Assembly (NCBI RefSeq): GCF_027594825.1
Contig: NZ_CP088930.1
Coordinates: 5,269,019-5,333,018 of the forward strand
Reading direction: 5' to 3'
Length of the DNA stretch: 64,000 bases
Source: Serratia liquefaciens
GTDB taxonomy: Bacteria > Pseudomonadota > Gammaproteobacteria > Enterobacterales > Enterobacteriaceae
Under the pieces are notes generated by a model. That model worked only from the letters and a program-made list of their open reading frames with translations. It was not told where the DNA came from and ran no database searches. The position numbers and the translations under genes are program-made. This document shows positions 39,779 to 49,460 of this stretch, piece by piece. Every line of letters begins with the position of its first letter. The stretch's first letter is position 1.

Positions 39779-39919
39779 CTGTTTGCTCCTGTCAGGAAGG
39801 GATTCAATGTTATCTCTCTGCTCAGGCTGACCTGAGCGGCTATAGACACTGTAGTACTTAACAATCGAGCTGATTAGTGCCATATTCATGCTTTCTTGAT
39901 TAAGTAAAACTTCATAATC

Positions 39920-40849
39920 ATGGATAAATTGAATCGAATGGCGGTATTCGCCACCGTAGTGGCGGAAGGTTCGCTGGCCGGTGCCGCACGGCGGCTGGGC
40001 ATGACGCCGTCGGCGGTCAGTCAGCATATGCGGTCGCTGGAGAAAACGCTGGGGGTGCCGTTGTTGCATCGGTCCACGCGGCGCCTGGCCCTCACCGAGG
40101 CAGGGGCGGCCTTCTATCCCGGCTGTGAAGCCATGCTGTTTCAGGCGCAACAGGCGGAACAGCGTCTGGCGGAACTGCGCGATACGCTGGTGGGGGAATT
40201 GCGCATCGCGACGACCATCGGTATCGGTGGTCGCCCGTTGGCGGAGGCGCTGGCGCCGCTGTTGCAGGCTCACCCCAAACTGACGCTGAAGGTGCTGGCA
40301 GACGACCGGATCGTCGATATGATCGATCAGCGTATCGATATCGCACTGCGGGTGAATCGCCAACTGGCGGATGCCAATATGATCGCCCACCCGCTGGCCG
40401 AGTGGCCAATGGTGCTGTGTGCCGCTCCTCGCTATCTCAGCCAGCATGGTGTGCCGGAGACACCGCAAGACCTGGTGCAACACCGGTGGATCTCGGGGGT
40501 TTTCAGCGGCGCGTATCTGGAGCTGCACCACCAGAGCGGCCAGCAGCTTAAATTGCGTCTGTCGGAAGGGCAAATCGTCAGCGACAACATGACCGTAATA
40601 CGCGCGTTTACCCGCAGCGGTCTGGGGATCTCGAGTCAGCCTTTATACGAAATTGAAGATGAACTGCAACGCGGCGAGCTGATTCAACTGATGCCAGAAT
40701 GGCGCCCGGTAGCGTCGCGGCTGCATGCGATGACGCTCGAACGGGCAATGCCGGAGAAAAATCGTCAGGCGCTACGTTACTTACGCGACTATTTTCGGCG
40801 CCATACCGAAAAGTCACTTGCCAGCGGCGCCAATGGCGTCTTCAATTAG
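39920..40849 (+). CDS. LysR-family transcriptional regulator
   Basis: A 309-residue LysR protein of the large AaeR/DmlR-like group: wHTH from MDKLNRMAVFATVVAEGSLA through MTPSAVSQHMRSLEKTLGVP, linker helix, then an effector domain with GLGISSQPLYEIEDEL near the end. The inducer is unknown. Divergence from the NmrA-like reductase with 141 nt between the starts suggests that it regulates that gene, a usual LysR arrangement. E. coli has no equivalent here between eptA-side and nemR-side genes. Confidence 0.85.
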   Translation: MDKLNRMAVFATVVAEGSLAGAARRLGMTPSAVSQHMRSLEKTLGVPLLHRSTRRLALTEAGAAFYPGCEAMLFQAQQAEQRLAELRDTLVGELRIATTIGIGGRPLAEALAPLLQAHPKLTLKVLADDRIVDMIDQRIDIALRVNRQLADANMIAHPLAEWPMVLCAAPRYLSQHGVPETPQDLVQHRWISGVFSGAYLELHHQSGQQLKLRLSEGQIVSDNMTVIRAFTRSGLGISSQPLYEIEDELQRGELIQLMPEWRPVASRLHAMTLERAMPEKNRQALRYLRDYFRRHTEKSLASGANGVFN

Positions 40850-40870
40850 CAAGAGACAGCAGGAGGACGC

Positions 40871-41110
40871 GTGCCGCAGCAGCTTGAGTTTTTTGACATC
40901 CCCAGCCCCTGTCGTGGCATCTGTCAGGCCGACGATCGAGGTTTTTGCCGTGGCTGCTTGCGCAGCCGCGAGGAACGTTTTGGCTGGATGCAAATGAGCG
41001 ATGCGCAAAAGCGGGACGTATTGCGTCTGTGCCACCAACGCTTCCTGCGTCTGCAGCGAGCCAACAAACAGCCTGAAGAACCGCAACCCGAACAGCCGTC
41101 GCTATTTTGA
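40871..41110 (+). CDS. ydhL: DUF1289 protein YdhL
   Basis: A 79-residue protein with the DUF1289 cysteine pattern CRGICQADDRGFCRGCLRS followed by an EERFGW and an R-rich helix; four cysteines suggest a small zinc or iron site. The start is a GTG with AGGAGGAC in front. The function is unknown. E. coli YdhL lies in the same relation to ydhF. Confidence 0.88.
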   Translation: MPQQLEFFDIPSPCRGICQADDRGFCRGCLRSREERFGWMQMSDAQKRDVLRLCHQRFLRLQRANKQPEEPQPEQPSLF

Positions 41111-41209
41111 CCGGTAGCCGATCCGCCGCACGTTAGCGCGGCTTTCCCCTTTCCACGTCGTTATCCGCTTGTGTATGCTGGCATCAAACACTGTCATGAG
41201 GTTTCAATA

Positions 41210-42106
41210 ATGGTAAACCGTATTCAACTCGCGCCGCAGGGGCCTGAATTTTCCCGCATGATTTGCGGATACTGGCGTTTGATGGAGTGGGGCATGTCGC
41301 CACAACAGCTGTTGGCGTTCATTGAGCAGCATATCGAGCTGGGCGTGACCACTGCCGATCACGCGGATATTTACGGCGGCTATGCCTGCGAACAGGCTTT
41401 TGGCGAAGCGATGCGTTTGAAGCCGTCATTGCGCCAGTCGATGGAGCTGGTGTCCAAATGCGGTATCGCCACTACGGCCAAACCGGGCAACGCCATCGGC
41501 CATTACATCACCGACCGCGAACATATCGTTTACAGCGCGGAACGTTCGTTGGCACATCTTCATACCGACTATCTTGACCTGTTGTTGATCCACCGCCCGG
41601 ATCCGCTGATGGATGCCGATGAGGTCGCCGAGGCCTTTGTGTCTCTGCACCAAAGTGGCAAAGTGCGCCACTTCGGTGTTTCCAACTTCACACCGGCGCA
41701 ATTTACGTTGCTGCAATCGCGGCTGCCATTCTCGTTGGTGACCAATCAACTGGAGATTTCACCGATTCACCAGCCGAGTATCCTGGATGGATCGCTGGAT
41801 CAGTGCCAGCAGTTGCGCATCAAGCCGATGGCCTGGTCTTGTCTGGGGGGCGGACGTCTGTTCAGCGACGCCGAGTTCCAGCCGCTGCGCGATGAGTTGC
41901 AGGCGGTGGCGAAGGAAATAGGGGCCGACACTATCGAACAGGTGGTCTACGCCTGGGTGATGCGACTGCCGTCGGCACCGTTGCCGATTATCGGCTCCGG
42001 CAAGATTGAACGCGTGCGTTCGGCATTGAAGGCGCAGCAATTGACGCTGGATCGTCAACAGTGGTTCCGTATCCGCAAAGCAGCGCTGGGTTACGACGTA
42101 CCTTAA
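41210..42106 (+). CDS. ydhF: Aldo/keto reductase family oxidoreductase YdhF
   Basis: A 298-residue TIM-barrel aldo-keto reductase. NADPH-site and catalytic features are HADIYGGY (Asp, Tyr), LVSKCGI with the catalytic Lys, and LIHRPDPLMD with the His. The physiological substrate is unknown. GAGG precedes the ATG at 41210; the upstream in-frame extension has no support. Confidence 0.92.
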   Translation: MVNRIQLAPQGPEFSRMICGYWRLMEWGMSPQQLLAFIEQHIELGVTTADHADIYGGYACEQAFGEAMRLKPSLRQSMELVSKCGIATTAKPGNAIGHYITDREHIVYSAERSLAHLHTDYLDLLLIHRPDPLMDADEVAEAFVSLHQSGKVRHFGVSNFTPAQFTLLQSRLPFSLVTNQLEISPIHQPSILDGSLDQCQQLRIKPMAWSCLGGGRLFSDAEFQPLRDELQAVAKEIGADTIEQVVYAWVMRLPSAPLPIIGSGKIERVRSALKAQQLTLDRQQWFRIRKAALGYDVP

Positions 42107-42117
42107 GCGGCACGATA

Positions 42118-42146
42118 AAACGGGCAGCCTCGGCCGCCCGTTTTTA
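42118..42146. terminator. Bidirectional terminator between ydhF and lipA
   Basis: AAACGGGC and GCCCGTTT pair around a small inner stem and are followed by T-runs in both directions. Confidence 0.82.
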
Positions 42147-42164
42147 ACGTTAATGCCCCGGTGT

Positions 42165-44012
42165 TCAGGCCAGTACCACTTGGCCGTCCGACAGGCTATC
42201 GAATCCGATCCCAACTAAAGTGACCGTATTGCCGCCAAAGTTAAACACCAGGTTGTCGTTCACCTCGGAAACAAAATCGCGATAATTACCGCCCGAGCTG
42301 CTGCCTTCGGTACCGATAAACACCAGCTTATCCTGCGCCTGATAACCGTAAATCAGATCCTGACCGAAGTCGCCGCTGAACAGGAAGGTATTGCTGCCAC
42401 CCTGGCTGTGCATAACGTCGTTACCCGCGCCGCCGACGAACACGTCATTGCCTTTGCCGCCAAACAGCTGGTCATTTCCCTCCAAACCGAAGAGCCAGGA
42501 GCCGGACTCTTTAGCAGTCAGAACGTCATCGGCCGCGGTGCCGTTTGCCGAACTGGCATAGGCGGTCAGCCCCTTGGTGGAAAGCAAGCCGTTGTCGGTC
42601 ACCTGGTGATCAACCTCTTTGGTGAAAATCAACAGTGACGACTCTTTGCTTTTCAGCGTGCCGATCGAGTTAGCCAGGGTGATGCCACCGTCAGCATCGC
42701 GCAAATAGAGCGTATTGCCGTCGTACGCGACCTCGGTGTTTTTCAATGCATGCTGCAAATCCAGGGTGTTATGGCCTTCACCGCCGGAAATAATATTAAA
42801 ACCGCCATCGTCACGGAATGTGTCATTGCCGGCACGGCCCTCGAGATAATCATTTCCAGTGCCGCCCTTGATAAGGTCATTGCCGTCGCTGCCGACAATA
42901 AAGGTTGGGCCGCTGTGTTGCTCGGCGTTGCGGTTGAGGTCTTCCACCCAGGTATTGCCGCGGGTGACGTCAGAAAGGTTGGAAACGATCACCGTCGAGT
43001 CTTTGCTGGTCAGCGAGTAGAACTCTGAATTCAATACCCGCATCAACCCGTCCTGATAAAAGAACGGCAGGTGAGATAACCAGGTTGGAATATTGAGGAT
43101 CGAGAAGAGCAGAATATTCCAGGCGGCGGAGGCATAGTGGTCGTTGAAATTAACGATGTTGTTGGTGGCGGAGTCTTGCGGTGCGTCATGTACGCCCAGC
43201 GTTGCAGAGGTGCGCGTTGTACCGTCCAACGCGCGGAATACCGGGTCATTTTCGTAACCGACGTTAATCACTTTGCCGCCGGTTTCGTATTGGGTAGGAG
43301 AAGCAAAGGCGACATAGTTGGACTGCGCATAGAAGCCCCCCCAATTGCCGTCGCTGAGCGCCGCCATGCTGTTCACGGCCAGGCCGCCGAGGCTATGGCC
43401 ACTGATGGTAATGTCATCCCCACTCAGCCCGTGCGCCTGGGCGAACTTGGCCACATCCCCCAGCAGGGTGCCGAAGGCTTTCAGACTGTAGTTATCGGCA
43501 TAGCCATTCGGGCCGAAACCGGCCAGCAGGTCATTGACCAAATCGCCGATGGTATCGGTGATCAGAGATTCGCGCGGGCCGCTGGTGCCGCGAAAAGCAA
43601 TGCCGATGCCGGTGAGATTACCCTCGCTGTCGTATTTTCCCAGCACTTCAGCCTGTGCCGTGGTGTAGCCGAACGTTTCACCGTAATAGGTGCCGCGGGC
43701 ATCCGTTTTGCCCTGATAGCCTAGTTGGTCTGCGCTTATCAATGACCAGCCAGCGTTATTTACCGCTGCCAGCGCCGCTTGTTCCGAGTCGGGATTCCAG
43801 GGAATACCGGGTAGGCCACCCTGAGATTGCGTGCTGCCTATCAGCGCGGTCACCAGCGTGAAGGGCAAGCCCAGGCCAAAACCGGAGCTGTGATAGCCCT
43901 CGTCAAAACCATTATCGATATTGTGATAGGCGTAGGTGGAAATCGCCATGGCGTCGGTAAATAACGTTTTGGATTTCGCCTCATCGAGACCTTGATAATT
44001 AAAGATTCCCAT
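42165..44012 (-). CDS. lipA: Extracellular RTX lipase (family I.3)
   Basis: A 615-residue triacylglycerol lipase of the Serratia/Pseudomonas family I.3. The triad is at the numbers known for S. marcescens LipA: Ser207 in ISGHSLGGL, Asp256 in YENDPVF and His314 in WLSHLPFF. The C-terminal third has glycine-rich calcium repeats (GSDGNDLIKGGTGNDYLEG near 373; GLEGNDQLFGGKGNDVF near 510). There is no Sec signal and no cysteine in view; the last 19 residues begin VTLVG and end GQVVLA, the type I exporter signal known for the Lip system. AAGGAAC precedes the ATG. The exporter genes lipBCD are not in this window. Confidence 0.96.
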   Translation of the reverse strand: MGIFNYQGLDEAKSKTLFTDAMAISTYAYHNIDNGFDEGYHSSGFGLGLPFTLVTALIGSTQSQGGLPGIPWNPDSEQAALAAVNNAGWSLISADQLGYQGKTDARGTYYGETFGYTTAQAEVLGKYDSEGNLTGIGIAFRGTSGPRESLITDTIGDLVNDLLAGFGPNGYADNYSLKAFGTLLGDVAKFAQAHGLSGDDITISGHSLGGLAVNSMAALSDGNWGGFYAQSNYVAFASPTQYETGGKVINVGYENDPVFRALDGTTRTSATLGVHDAPQDSATNNIVNFNDHYASAAWNILLFSILNIPTWLSHLPFFYQDGLMRVLNSEFYSLTSKDSTVIVSNLSDVTRGNTWVEDLNRNAEQHSGPTFIVGSDGNDLIKGGTGNDYLEGRAGNDTFRDDGGFNIISGGEGHNTLDLQHALKNTEVAYDGNTLYLRDADGGITLANSIGTLKSKESSLLIFTKEVDHQVTDNGLLSTKGLTAYASSANGTAADDVLTAKESGSWLFGLEGNDQLFGGKGNDVFVGGAGNDVMHSQGGSNTFLFSGDFGQDLIYGYQAQDKLVFIGTEGSSSGGNYRDFVSEVNDNLVFNFGGNTVTLVGIGFDSLSDGQVVLA

Positions 44013-44253
44013 ATCAGTTCCTTATGAATTTGCTGCATTGCCGGGTTAATCTTTGGGTAGCTGTTGCAGCGAGTGTAGGTGAACAGAGTACGCCAAATGC
44101 CAGCTGGTCAGAGGACTGACATCGGTAGAATTATTATTAGTACTAATTATTGAGAATGCGAATTTGATCGACAAAATTGTGTGTGTTTTGAGCGGTGACG
44201 CCGCACATTCCCCTATACTTGAACACTCACAGAGACTTCAAGGAGATTGATTG
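44013..44253. promoter_or_regulatory. lipA/sodC divergent region
   Basis: AT-rich spacer with the ribosome sites of both genes at its ends (AAGGAAC for lipA, AAGGAG for sodC). No clear operator is seen. Confidence 0.35.
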
Positions 44254-44778
44254 ATGAAACATTATTGGTATGCGGCCTTCGGTCTGATGGCCTGCGGAGT
44301 CGCTCAGGCGGCAACCGTGGATGTTGACATGAATCTGGTGACCGGACAGGGAATTGGTCAGGATATTGGCAAGGTGACGATCAGCGAAACCCCTTATGGG
44401 TTGTTGTTTACACCGCAACTTAAAGCCTTACCGGCCGGTGTGCACGGCTTTCACGTTCATGAGAACGGCAGCTGCGAACCAGGCATGAAGGACGGCAAGG
44501 CCGTCGCGGCGTTGGCGGCCGGCGGACATCTTGACCCGCAAAAAACCGGTAAGCACCTTGGACCGTATGCCGACGGTCATTTGGGCGATTTGCCGGCCAT
44601 TTACGTGACCGACGACGGCATGGCCAGCTATCCGGTACTGGCACCTCGGCTGAAGAAAATCAGTGAAATCAGCGGCAAGGCACTGATGGTGCACGCCGGT
44701 GGCGATAATCACTCCGATCATCCCAAACCCCTGGGTGGCGGAGGCGAACGCTTCGCCTGCGGCGTGATTAAGTCATAA
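44254..44778 (+). CDS. sodC: Periplasmic Cu,Zn superoxide dismutase
   Basis: A 174-residue precursor: a signal peptide cleaved near AQA-ATVD, then the Cu,Zn-SOD fold. Copper and zinc histidines lie in [29 protein letters not shown] and [13 protein letters not shown]; the two disulfide cysteines are in GSCEP and FACGVI. I chose the ATG at 44254, well spaced from AAGGAG, over a TTG one codon earlier. Confidence 0.96.
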   Translation: MKHYWYAAFGLMACGVAQAATVDVDMNLVTGQGIGQDIGKVTISETPYGLLFTPQLKALPAGVHGFHVHENGSCEPGMKDGKAVAALAAGGHLDPQKTGKHLGPYADGHLGDLPAIYVTDDGMASYPVLAPRLKKISEISGKALMVHAGGDNHSDHPKPLGGGGERFACGVIKS

Positions 44779-44784
44779 CATCAG

Positions 44785-46818
44785 TTAGCGGGCGGTGGAT
44801 GTCGCCGCTGCGCTATCAACAGGGGCAATCGCCTGCTGTAGCTGCTGCAGCGAACAGTAAAGCCGCCAAATCAAACCTGCCAGATCGCGCGCCGCCTGTT
44901 CAGGGTGGTGCGCCAGAGTATTGCTCATTCGCTGCAGTTCTTGCAGGCTGGCGTCCAGCGAACGGTGCTGCACGCCTTTCTCCGTCATGATACCCCGCAG
45001 GCAGTGAATACAGACGTCTCGCACCGCGGAGAGTGGATCGGATCGGGTTTGCCAGTCACGCAGTTGCCAAACGATATGGCTGCAATTGAGCAGCACCACG
45101 CCCCAGCGCAATAACCAGCTGCGCGCTTCTTGATCCTGACTTTGATTCAGTTGGCTGATGCGGTGGTAAATCAACGATTCAAACTGGCTCTCGCTTTGCT
45201 GCGGCTTTTTGCTTAGCTGATCGATAAAGTCGCGCCGCAGAGCGCGGATAATGCGCCGGCTTTTGCGCTTGTCCGAGCTGGGCCGCAAGATCTGGAATGC
45301 CAGACCCGCCAGCAATACCCCGACAATTTTGCCGATGCTGTCATTGATAAAGGACTGGTAATCGTAGCTCGGTGGATTGGTGACGGAGAGAAAAGAGCCC
45401 ATAAATACGATCAGTTGGCCCCAGAGTGCTGCGTAGGAGGGGTGTTGCAGCTTGAACATCTGCATTGTCACCAGCACCGGGAACAGAAAGGCGCAGAACA
45501 GCCAAAAATCATCAATTTGAATCATCAGGCCAAATTTCACAACAAAGCAGGCTATCGACAGCAAAAGCACCGCTTTCAGCAGGGTGGTGATGCTGCTGAT
45601 GGGGGACGGCGTGGAAGAGTAGAGCACGCAGCTGATGGCGATCAGCGTCAGGGCCGAGCTGCCTGCGTCCCATTGGGTGTTAATCCAGTAAGCGCAACCG
45701 ATGACAATGCATAAAAAGGTGCGCAGGCCGTTATAGGCTGCTTCGTAGCTGTCGGTGTGGCGAGCCAAAGAGGTCGCTCGGGGCGGCTGGATATTGCTGA
45801 CCGGCGTGGCGCTTTCCAGGCGCTGCAACCAGCGACTGGCGCCCAGATACAGCCAACAGAAATGGCGCAGACGCAGCCAGAAGGCGCGATGGCGGTAATC
45901 AGCAGGATCTTGCGGCGCGATTTGCTGCAAAAGACGCGCCAAACGGTACTTGTCAGTCTCGGGGTTACGCAGTTCGGTCAGCAGTTGATCCAGCACGCTG
46001 GCCAGGTTGGCCGGGCGGTCCGGCCAGTTCAGCAGCATGCGGCGCAGGCTTGAGATCACGCTGGTGATGCGTAGCTGCTGGTGCAGCATATAGTTAAGCA
46101 GATTATTCTGTCGACGCAGCCGGTAGTGGCTCCAGAAGGCCTGTATACGCAGCAGGTTCATGGTCAGGATTTGGCCGATAACCCCTTCGTGCGAGGTACG
46201 CATCTGCACGGTGATTTCCGGCTGCCAAAGCATCGCGGCATGTTCCAATAACCGCAGGTGCATGCGCCGCAGCGAGGTTAACAAGGCTTCGCCGTCAGAG
46301 GTGCTGGGCAGGATCATCATCATCAAACCGCCGCACAGAATACCGGTGATGACCTCACAAACGCGCGCCTGGGCAATATCAAAGATCTGTTGAGTGTCCG
46401 TCACGTTGACGGTGCTGAAGGCGATGATGGCGGCGGTGTAGCCCGCCAGCGCAAAGGCGTAGGAAACGTTGTTCTGATAGTGGTTTGAAATGTAAGTGCA
46501 CAGGCCGATCCAGGCGGCGATAAACAGCGTGAACAGCCAGGGATCGTTCAGGCAGTGCCCGGCGATGGCCACCGATGCCGCCGCGCCGACCAGGCTGCCG
46601 AAAACCCGGCCGATGCTTTTGCTGATCACGCCGCCGACGGTGGGGAAGCTGACTACCGCTGCCGATGTCAGCGCCCAGTAAGGCTCGTCAAGATTGAGAA
46701 CGAACGCGACCCAGAGCGACAGGCACATCGCCAGCGAATTGCGCAGTGCATAACGCCATTGTCCGCCGGTGGCTTTTCCCCAAGGGGTGCGTTTCCATTC
46801 CAAAAAAGGCAGGTTCAC
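44785..46818 (-). CDS. ydhK: FUSC-family efflux protein YdhK
   Basis: A 677-residue inner-membrane protein of the FUSC/AaeB (PET) family, with two blocks of hydrophobic helices (about 25-170 and 360-510) each followed by a soluble region. The start is a GTG with AAGG in front. It forms a tripartite-type exporter with the periplasmic adaptor YdhJ encoded just upstream, and YdhI. Substrates are unknown; AaeAB exports aromatic acids. Confidence 0.88.
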   Translation of the reverse strand: MNLPFLEWKRTPWGKATGGQWRYALRNSLAMCLSLWVAFVLNLDEPYWALTSAAVVSFPTVGGVISKSIGRVFGSLVGAAASVAIAGHCLNDPWLFTLFIAAWIGLCTYISNHYQNNVSYAFALAGYTAAIIAFSTVNVTDTQQIFDIAQARVCEVITGILCGGLMMMILPSTSDGEALLTSLRRMHLRLLEHAAMLWQPEITVQMRTSHEGVIGQILTMNLLRIQAFWSHYRLRRQNNLLNYMLHQQLRITSVISSLRRMLLNWPDRPANLASVLDQLLTELRNPETDKYRLARLLQQIAPQDPADYRHRAFWLRLRHFCWLYLGASRWLQRLESATPVSNIQPPRATSLARHTDSYEAAYNGLRTFLCIVIGCAYWINTQWDAGSSALTLIAISCVLYSSTPSPISSITTLLKAVLLLSIACFVVKFGLMIQIDDFWLFCAFLFPVLVTMQMFKLQHPSYAALWGQLIVFMGSFLSVTNPPSYDYQSFINDSIGKIVGVLLAGLAFQILRPSSDKRKSRRIIRALRRDFIDQLSKKPQQSESQFESLIYHRISQLNQSQDQEARSWLLRWGVVLLNCSHIVWQLRDWQTRSDPLSAVRDVCIHCLRGIMTEKGVQHRSLDASLQELQRMSNTLAHHPEQAARDLAGLIWRLYCSLQQLQQAIAPVDSAAATSTAR

Positions 46819-46827
46819 ACGTTAGCC

Positions 46828-47685
46828 TTACTGATGAATCGAGATGGTGCAGGTGGTGCCCGCGACCAAGGGTAAATCAGCCGGGACATTCAGCAGTTTT
46901 ATCCGTACCGGCACGCGTTGTGCCAAACGAACCCAGGGCACGTTAGGTTTTACGTCCATTAATAAATCGCTGCTGCTTTCGACGCTTTGATCGTAAATGG
47001 CGCGGCCGATACTCTCAACTTCGCCCTGAAGCGGAATGTTGCCATTATATAAAACGATGTCCGCTTTATTGCCTTCTTTTATATGTTTTAGCTTGGTTTC
47101 TTCAAAATAACCGAGCACATAAAACGAGTGCACATCAACCAGCGCAACCAGCGGTGAGCCAACGCTGGCGTAGTTACCCACGCGCGTTTGTAAATTGGTG
47201 ATATAGCCATCGGTAGGGGCATAAATTTTAGTTTTACTTAAATTCCATTTTGCCTGTTCCAGATTAGCTTGCGCGGCTTTATACGCGGCTTTCATTGCCT
47301 GTGCCGCTAAATTCGATTCGTCCATATCTTCCGCTGAAATAACATTTTGCGGCAGACCACGGCGCCGAGCCGCCTCATGATCGGCCTTGGCCAGGTCAGA
47401 CTGCGCTTTTGCTAACGCGGCCTCAGCATTGTCGAGCGCAATCTGGTATGGCACCGGGTCGATCGTAAAAATCAGACTTCCCGCAGGTATGAACTGATTG
47501 TCATGAACGGTTATTTTCTCTAATCTTCCAGAAACTTCTGGTGTGATATTGACGAGTTCGGCGCGCACCTTTCCATCGCGGGTCCAGGGGGATTGCATAT
47601 AGTAATTCCATAACCACCAACCGGCACAGATGGCAATGGCGCAGACGATTACCGTAGAAAAATATTTTAATGTTTTATGCGTCAT
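46828..47685 (-). CDS. ydhJ: HlyD-type membrane fusion protein YdhJ
   Basis: A 285-residue adaptor with one N-terminal membrane anchor (YFSTVIVCAIAICAGWWLW), a split biotinyl-lipoyl-like motif (SGRLEKITVHDNQFIPAGSL and IYAPTDGYITNLQTRVGNY), a coiled-coil hairpin at about 85-150 and a beta-barrel C-terminus. It should link YdhK to an outer-membrane channel. It begins three bases after the ydhI stop. Confidence 0.9.
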   Translation of the reverse strand: MTHKTLKYFSTVIVCAIAICAGWWLWNYYMQSPWTRDGKVRAELVNITPEVSGRLEKITVHDNQFIPAGSLIFTIDPVPYQIALDNAEAALAKAQSDLAKADHEAARRRGLPQNVISAEDMDESNLAAQAMKAAYKAAQANLEQAKWNLSKTKIYAPTDGYITNLQTRVGNYASVGSPLVALVDVHSFYVLGYFEETKLKHIKEGNKADIVLYNGNIPLQGEVESIGRAIYDQSVESSSDLLMDVKPNVPWVRLAQRVPVRIKLLNVPADLPLVAGTTCTISIHQ

Positions 47686-47688
47686 CAG

Positions 47689-47925
47689 TTACCAACTTGC
47701 TAAAAGCCACAGGGAGCCGCTGACGGCGATGACGAAAATAGACAAATCCATCAGCATGGGATGCCAAATTTCGCCGGAATAAATCCAGTCACGCAACAGG
47801 TGGTGTACCAGTAGCCATAAAATCAGGCCGAGCAAAACAGCCTTAAATAGGGGCGGAAAATAAAGCGAGGCGCCCAGCACCAAATCGGGTAGCGGGGACG
47901 AGGCATGAAGCCATGAAGTATTCAC
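47689..47925 (-). CDS. ydhI: DUF1656 membrane protein YdhI
   Basis: A 78-residue protein with two hydrophobic helices and the DUF1656 pattern ([16 protein letters not shown] at the start). The start codon is GTG. It is the first gene of ydhIJK; small DUF1656 proteins usually accompany FUSC/adaptor pairs and are thought to be part of the exporter. Confidence 0.88.
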   Translation of the reverse strand: MNTSWLHASSPLPDLVLGASLYFPPLFKAVLLGLILWLLVHHLLRDWIYSGEIWHPMLMDLSIFVIAVSGSLWLLASW

Positions 47926-48105
47926 ATTAACAATCCCAGTGAGTGAATATGTTGAGCGGTTGCATAGAGAATAAACAATAACTGATCAAAATGGTGGCTA
48001 TTTCCACAATATACATTATATACATTTGTGTTTTTAATGTGAGTTACTCAAAATAGTCTAAGCTCTGGGAGGGTATGTTAGCATGCTAATTATAAGGAGG
48101 GGTAA
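47926..48105. promoter_or_regulatory. slyA/ydhI divergent region with SlyA box
   Basis: TTAGCATGCTAA at 48078-48089 differs by one base from the SlyA consensus TTAGCAAGCTAA and is a perfect palindrome just upstream of the slyA ribosome site. A second AT-rich palindromic stretch lies near 48007-48025. Autorepression of slyA and control of ydhIJK are inferred. Confidence 0.75.
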
Positions 48106-48540
48106 GTGGAGTCAACATTAGGTTCAGATTTAGCACGATTAGTTCGTGTATGGCGCGCGCTCATCGATCATCGGCTCAAGCCGCTGGCGCTCACGCAAAC
48201 GCACTGGGTAACCTTGCACAGCATCAATCGTTTGCCGCCGGAGCAGTCGCAGATCCAACTGGCTAAAGCGATCGGTATTGAGCAACCGTCATTGGTTCGT
48301 ACGTTGGACCAACTGGAAGAGAAGGGGTTGATTACTCGCCATACCTGCGCCAATGACCGGCGTGCAAAGCGTATCAAACTGACTGAAGCGGCCGATCCCA
48401 TCATCCGGGAGGTGGACAGCGTCATCAGCTCTACGCGGGGCGAAATTCTGAGCGGTATTACTACAGATGAAGTACAACAGTTGGTTGGTTTGATTGGCAA
48501 GCTTGAACAAAACATCACTGAACTGCAAAACAAACAATAA
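48106..48540 (+). CDS. slyA: MarR-family regulator SlyA
   Basis: A 144-residue winged-helix regulator with the start [20 protein letters not shown] and the DNA-binding segment [20 protein letters not shown] followed by the wing [13 protein letters not shown]. The start is a GTG with AAGGAGG in front. SlyA competes with H-NS and responds to small aromatic acids in enteric bacteria; in Serratia relatives it affects secondary metabolism and virulence. It is divergent from the exporter ydhIJK. Confidence 0.96.
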   Translation: MESTLGSDLARLVRVWRALIDHRLKPLALTQTHWVTLHSINRLPPEQSQIQLAKAIGIEQPSLVRTLDQLEEKGLITRHTCANDRRAKRIKLTEAADPIIREVDSVISSTRGEILSGITTDEVQQLVGLIGKLEQNITELQNKQ

Positions 48541-48582
48541 GAATTTCTTTTTATTCGATTAGATTTCACAGCATCGGAAATG

Positions 48583-48610
48583 AAACCGGAGGCCTAAAGC
48601 CTCCGGTTTT
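48583..48610. terminator. Bidirectional terminator between slyA and slyB
   Basis: AACCGGAGGC and GCCTCCGGTT form a 10-base stem with a 5-base loop between the convergent genes and T-runs on both sides. Confidence 0.88.
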
Positions 48611-48626
48611 ACCCTACGCGTAGCGC

Positions 48627-49091
48627 TTACAGTGGCGATACGGTAATGGTGTCGCCGGTGCGAGCCATACGAACGCGCTGACCTGGGCTGAACTTGGTTG
48701 CGCCTGCCTTCTGAACCACCACGATGTTCTCTTTCTGGTCAGTCTTGATTTCCAGCTCGTAGCCTGAGGCACGGCCGGCGGCTTCGCCGATGCTGTTACC
48801 CGCCACGCCACCGGCTACTGCGCCGGCTGCGGTTGCCAGACTGCGACCGGTGCCGCCGCCGACGGTGTTACCAAGGAAACCACCCAGTACCGCCCCACCA
48901 ATGGCACCAATGGTATTCGACGTTTCACTGCCCTGGATTTTGACCGGGCGAACAGAAACCAGCGTGCCGTAAGTCACGGTTTGAACCTGCTTGGCCTGTG
49001 AAGCGGTATAAACGTCGCCGGACATGGAATCATTGGCGCACCCTGCCAGCGTAACTGCGGCGATGGCAACGACGAGAAGACGCTTGATCAT
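48627..49091 (-). CDS. slyB: Outer-membrane lipoprotein SlyB
   Basis: A 154-residue lipoprotein with lipobox LAGC (Cys17), a glycine-zipper segment (IGAIGGAVLGGFLGNTVGGG and AAGAVAGGVAGNSIGEAAG) and a small C-terminal beta domain. In E. coli it belongs to the PhoP regulon and forms stabilising oligomers around outer-membrane proteins under stress. The start at 49091 has AGGAG in front. Confidence 0.95.
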   Translation of the reverse strand: MIKRLLVVAIAAVTLAGCANDSMSGDVYTASQAKQVQTVTYGTLVSVRPVKIQGSETSNTIGAIGGAVLGGFLGNTVGGGTGRSLATAAGAVAGGVAGNSIGEAAGRASGYELEIKTDQKENIVVVQKAGATKFSPGQRVRMARTGDTITVSPL

Positions 49092-49460
49092 ATAAAACTC
49101 CTGTTGATAGTAGTCCATAACCTGGGGAACCTTACCAGGCCAGATTCAATGAAAATGATAGACAAAGTATGGCTCAAACGCACGTACATCACCATGACCC
49201 GCTACTGCACGCAGCTTAACTTTGCGCTGTTCAACCAATAATAAACGGTGGTTTAGCTTTATAACAGCGCCGTGAGAAATTCCGTTGCACGTTGAGCGAT
49301 TGTTTAGCGGTGACGGCTCAGCGGGAAAGCAGGCAAAAAAACAGGCGCATCGTTCACAGAGGTGAAAAAAAACATCAGAATTCATGGCGTTAATTTTTTA
49401 ATTCTGGTTTATTTGTTGGGTCAAAAATTTGCTTCCCCGCACAGGGTAAAGGATGTTGCT
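49092..49460. promoter_or_regulatory. slyB/anmK divergent region with likely PhoP box
   Basis: On the minus strand CGTTTATTATTGGTTGA (49231-49247) fits the PhoP direct repeat (GGTTTA-N5-GGTTTA) at 10 of 12 positions. A TAAGCT that could serve as -10 follows 12 bases later, the usual PhoP-promoter spacing. The rest of the 369 nt shows no gene. Confidence 0.5.

Noticed and set aside
39779..40573. N-terminal extension of the NmrA-like reductase to 478 residues
   Set aside because: The extra part is antisense to the LysR gene, and a good ribosome site precedes the internal ATG at 39778.
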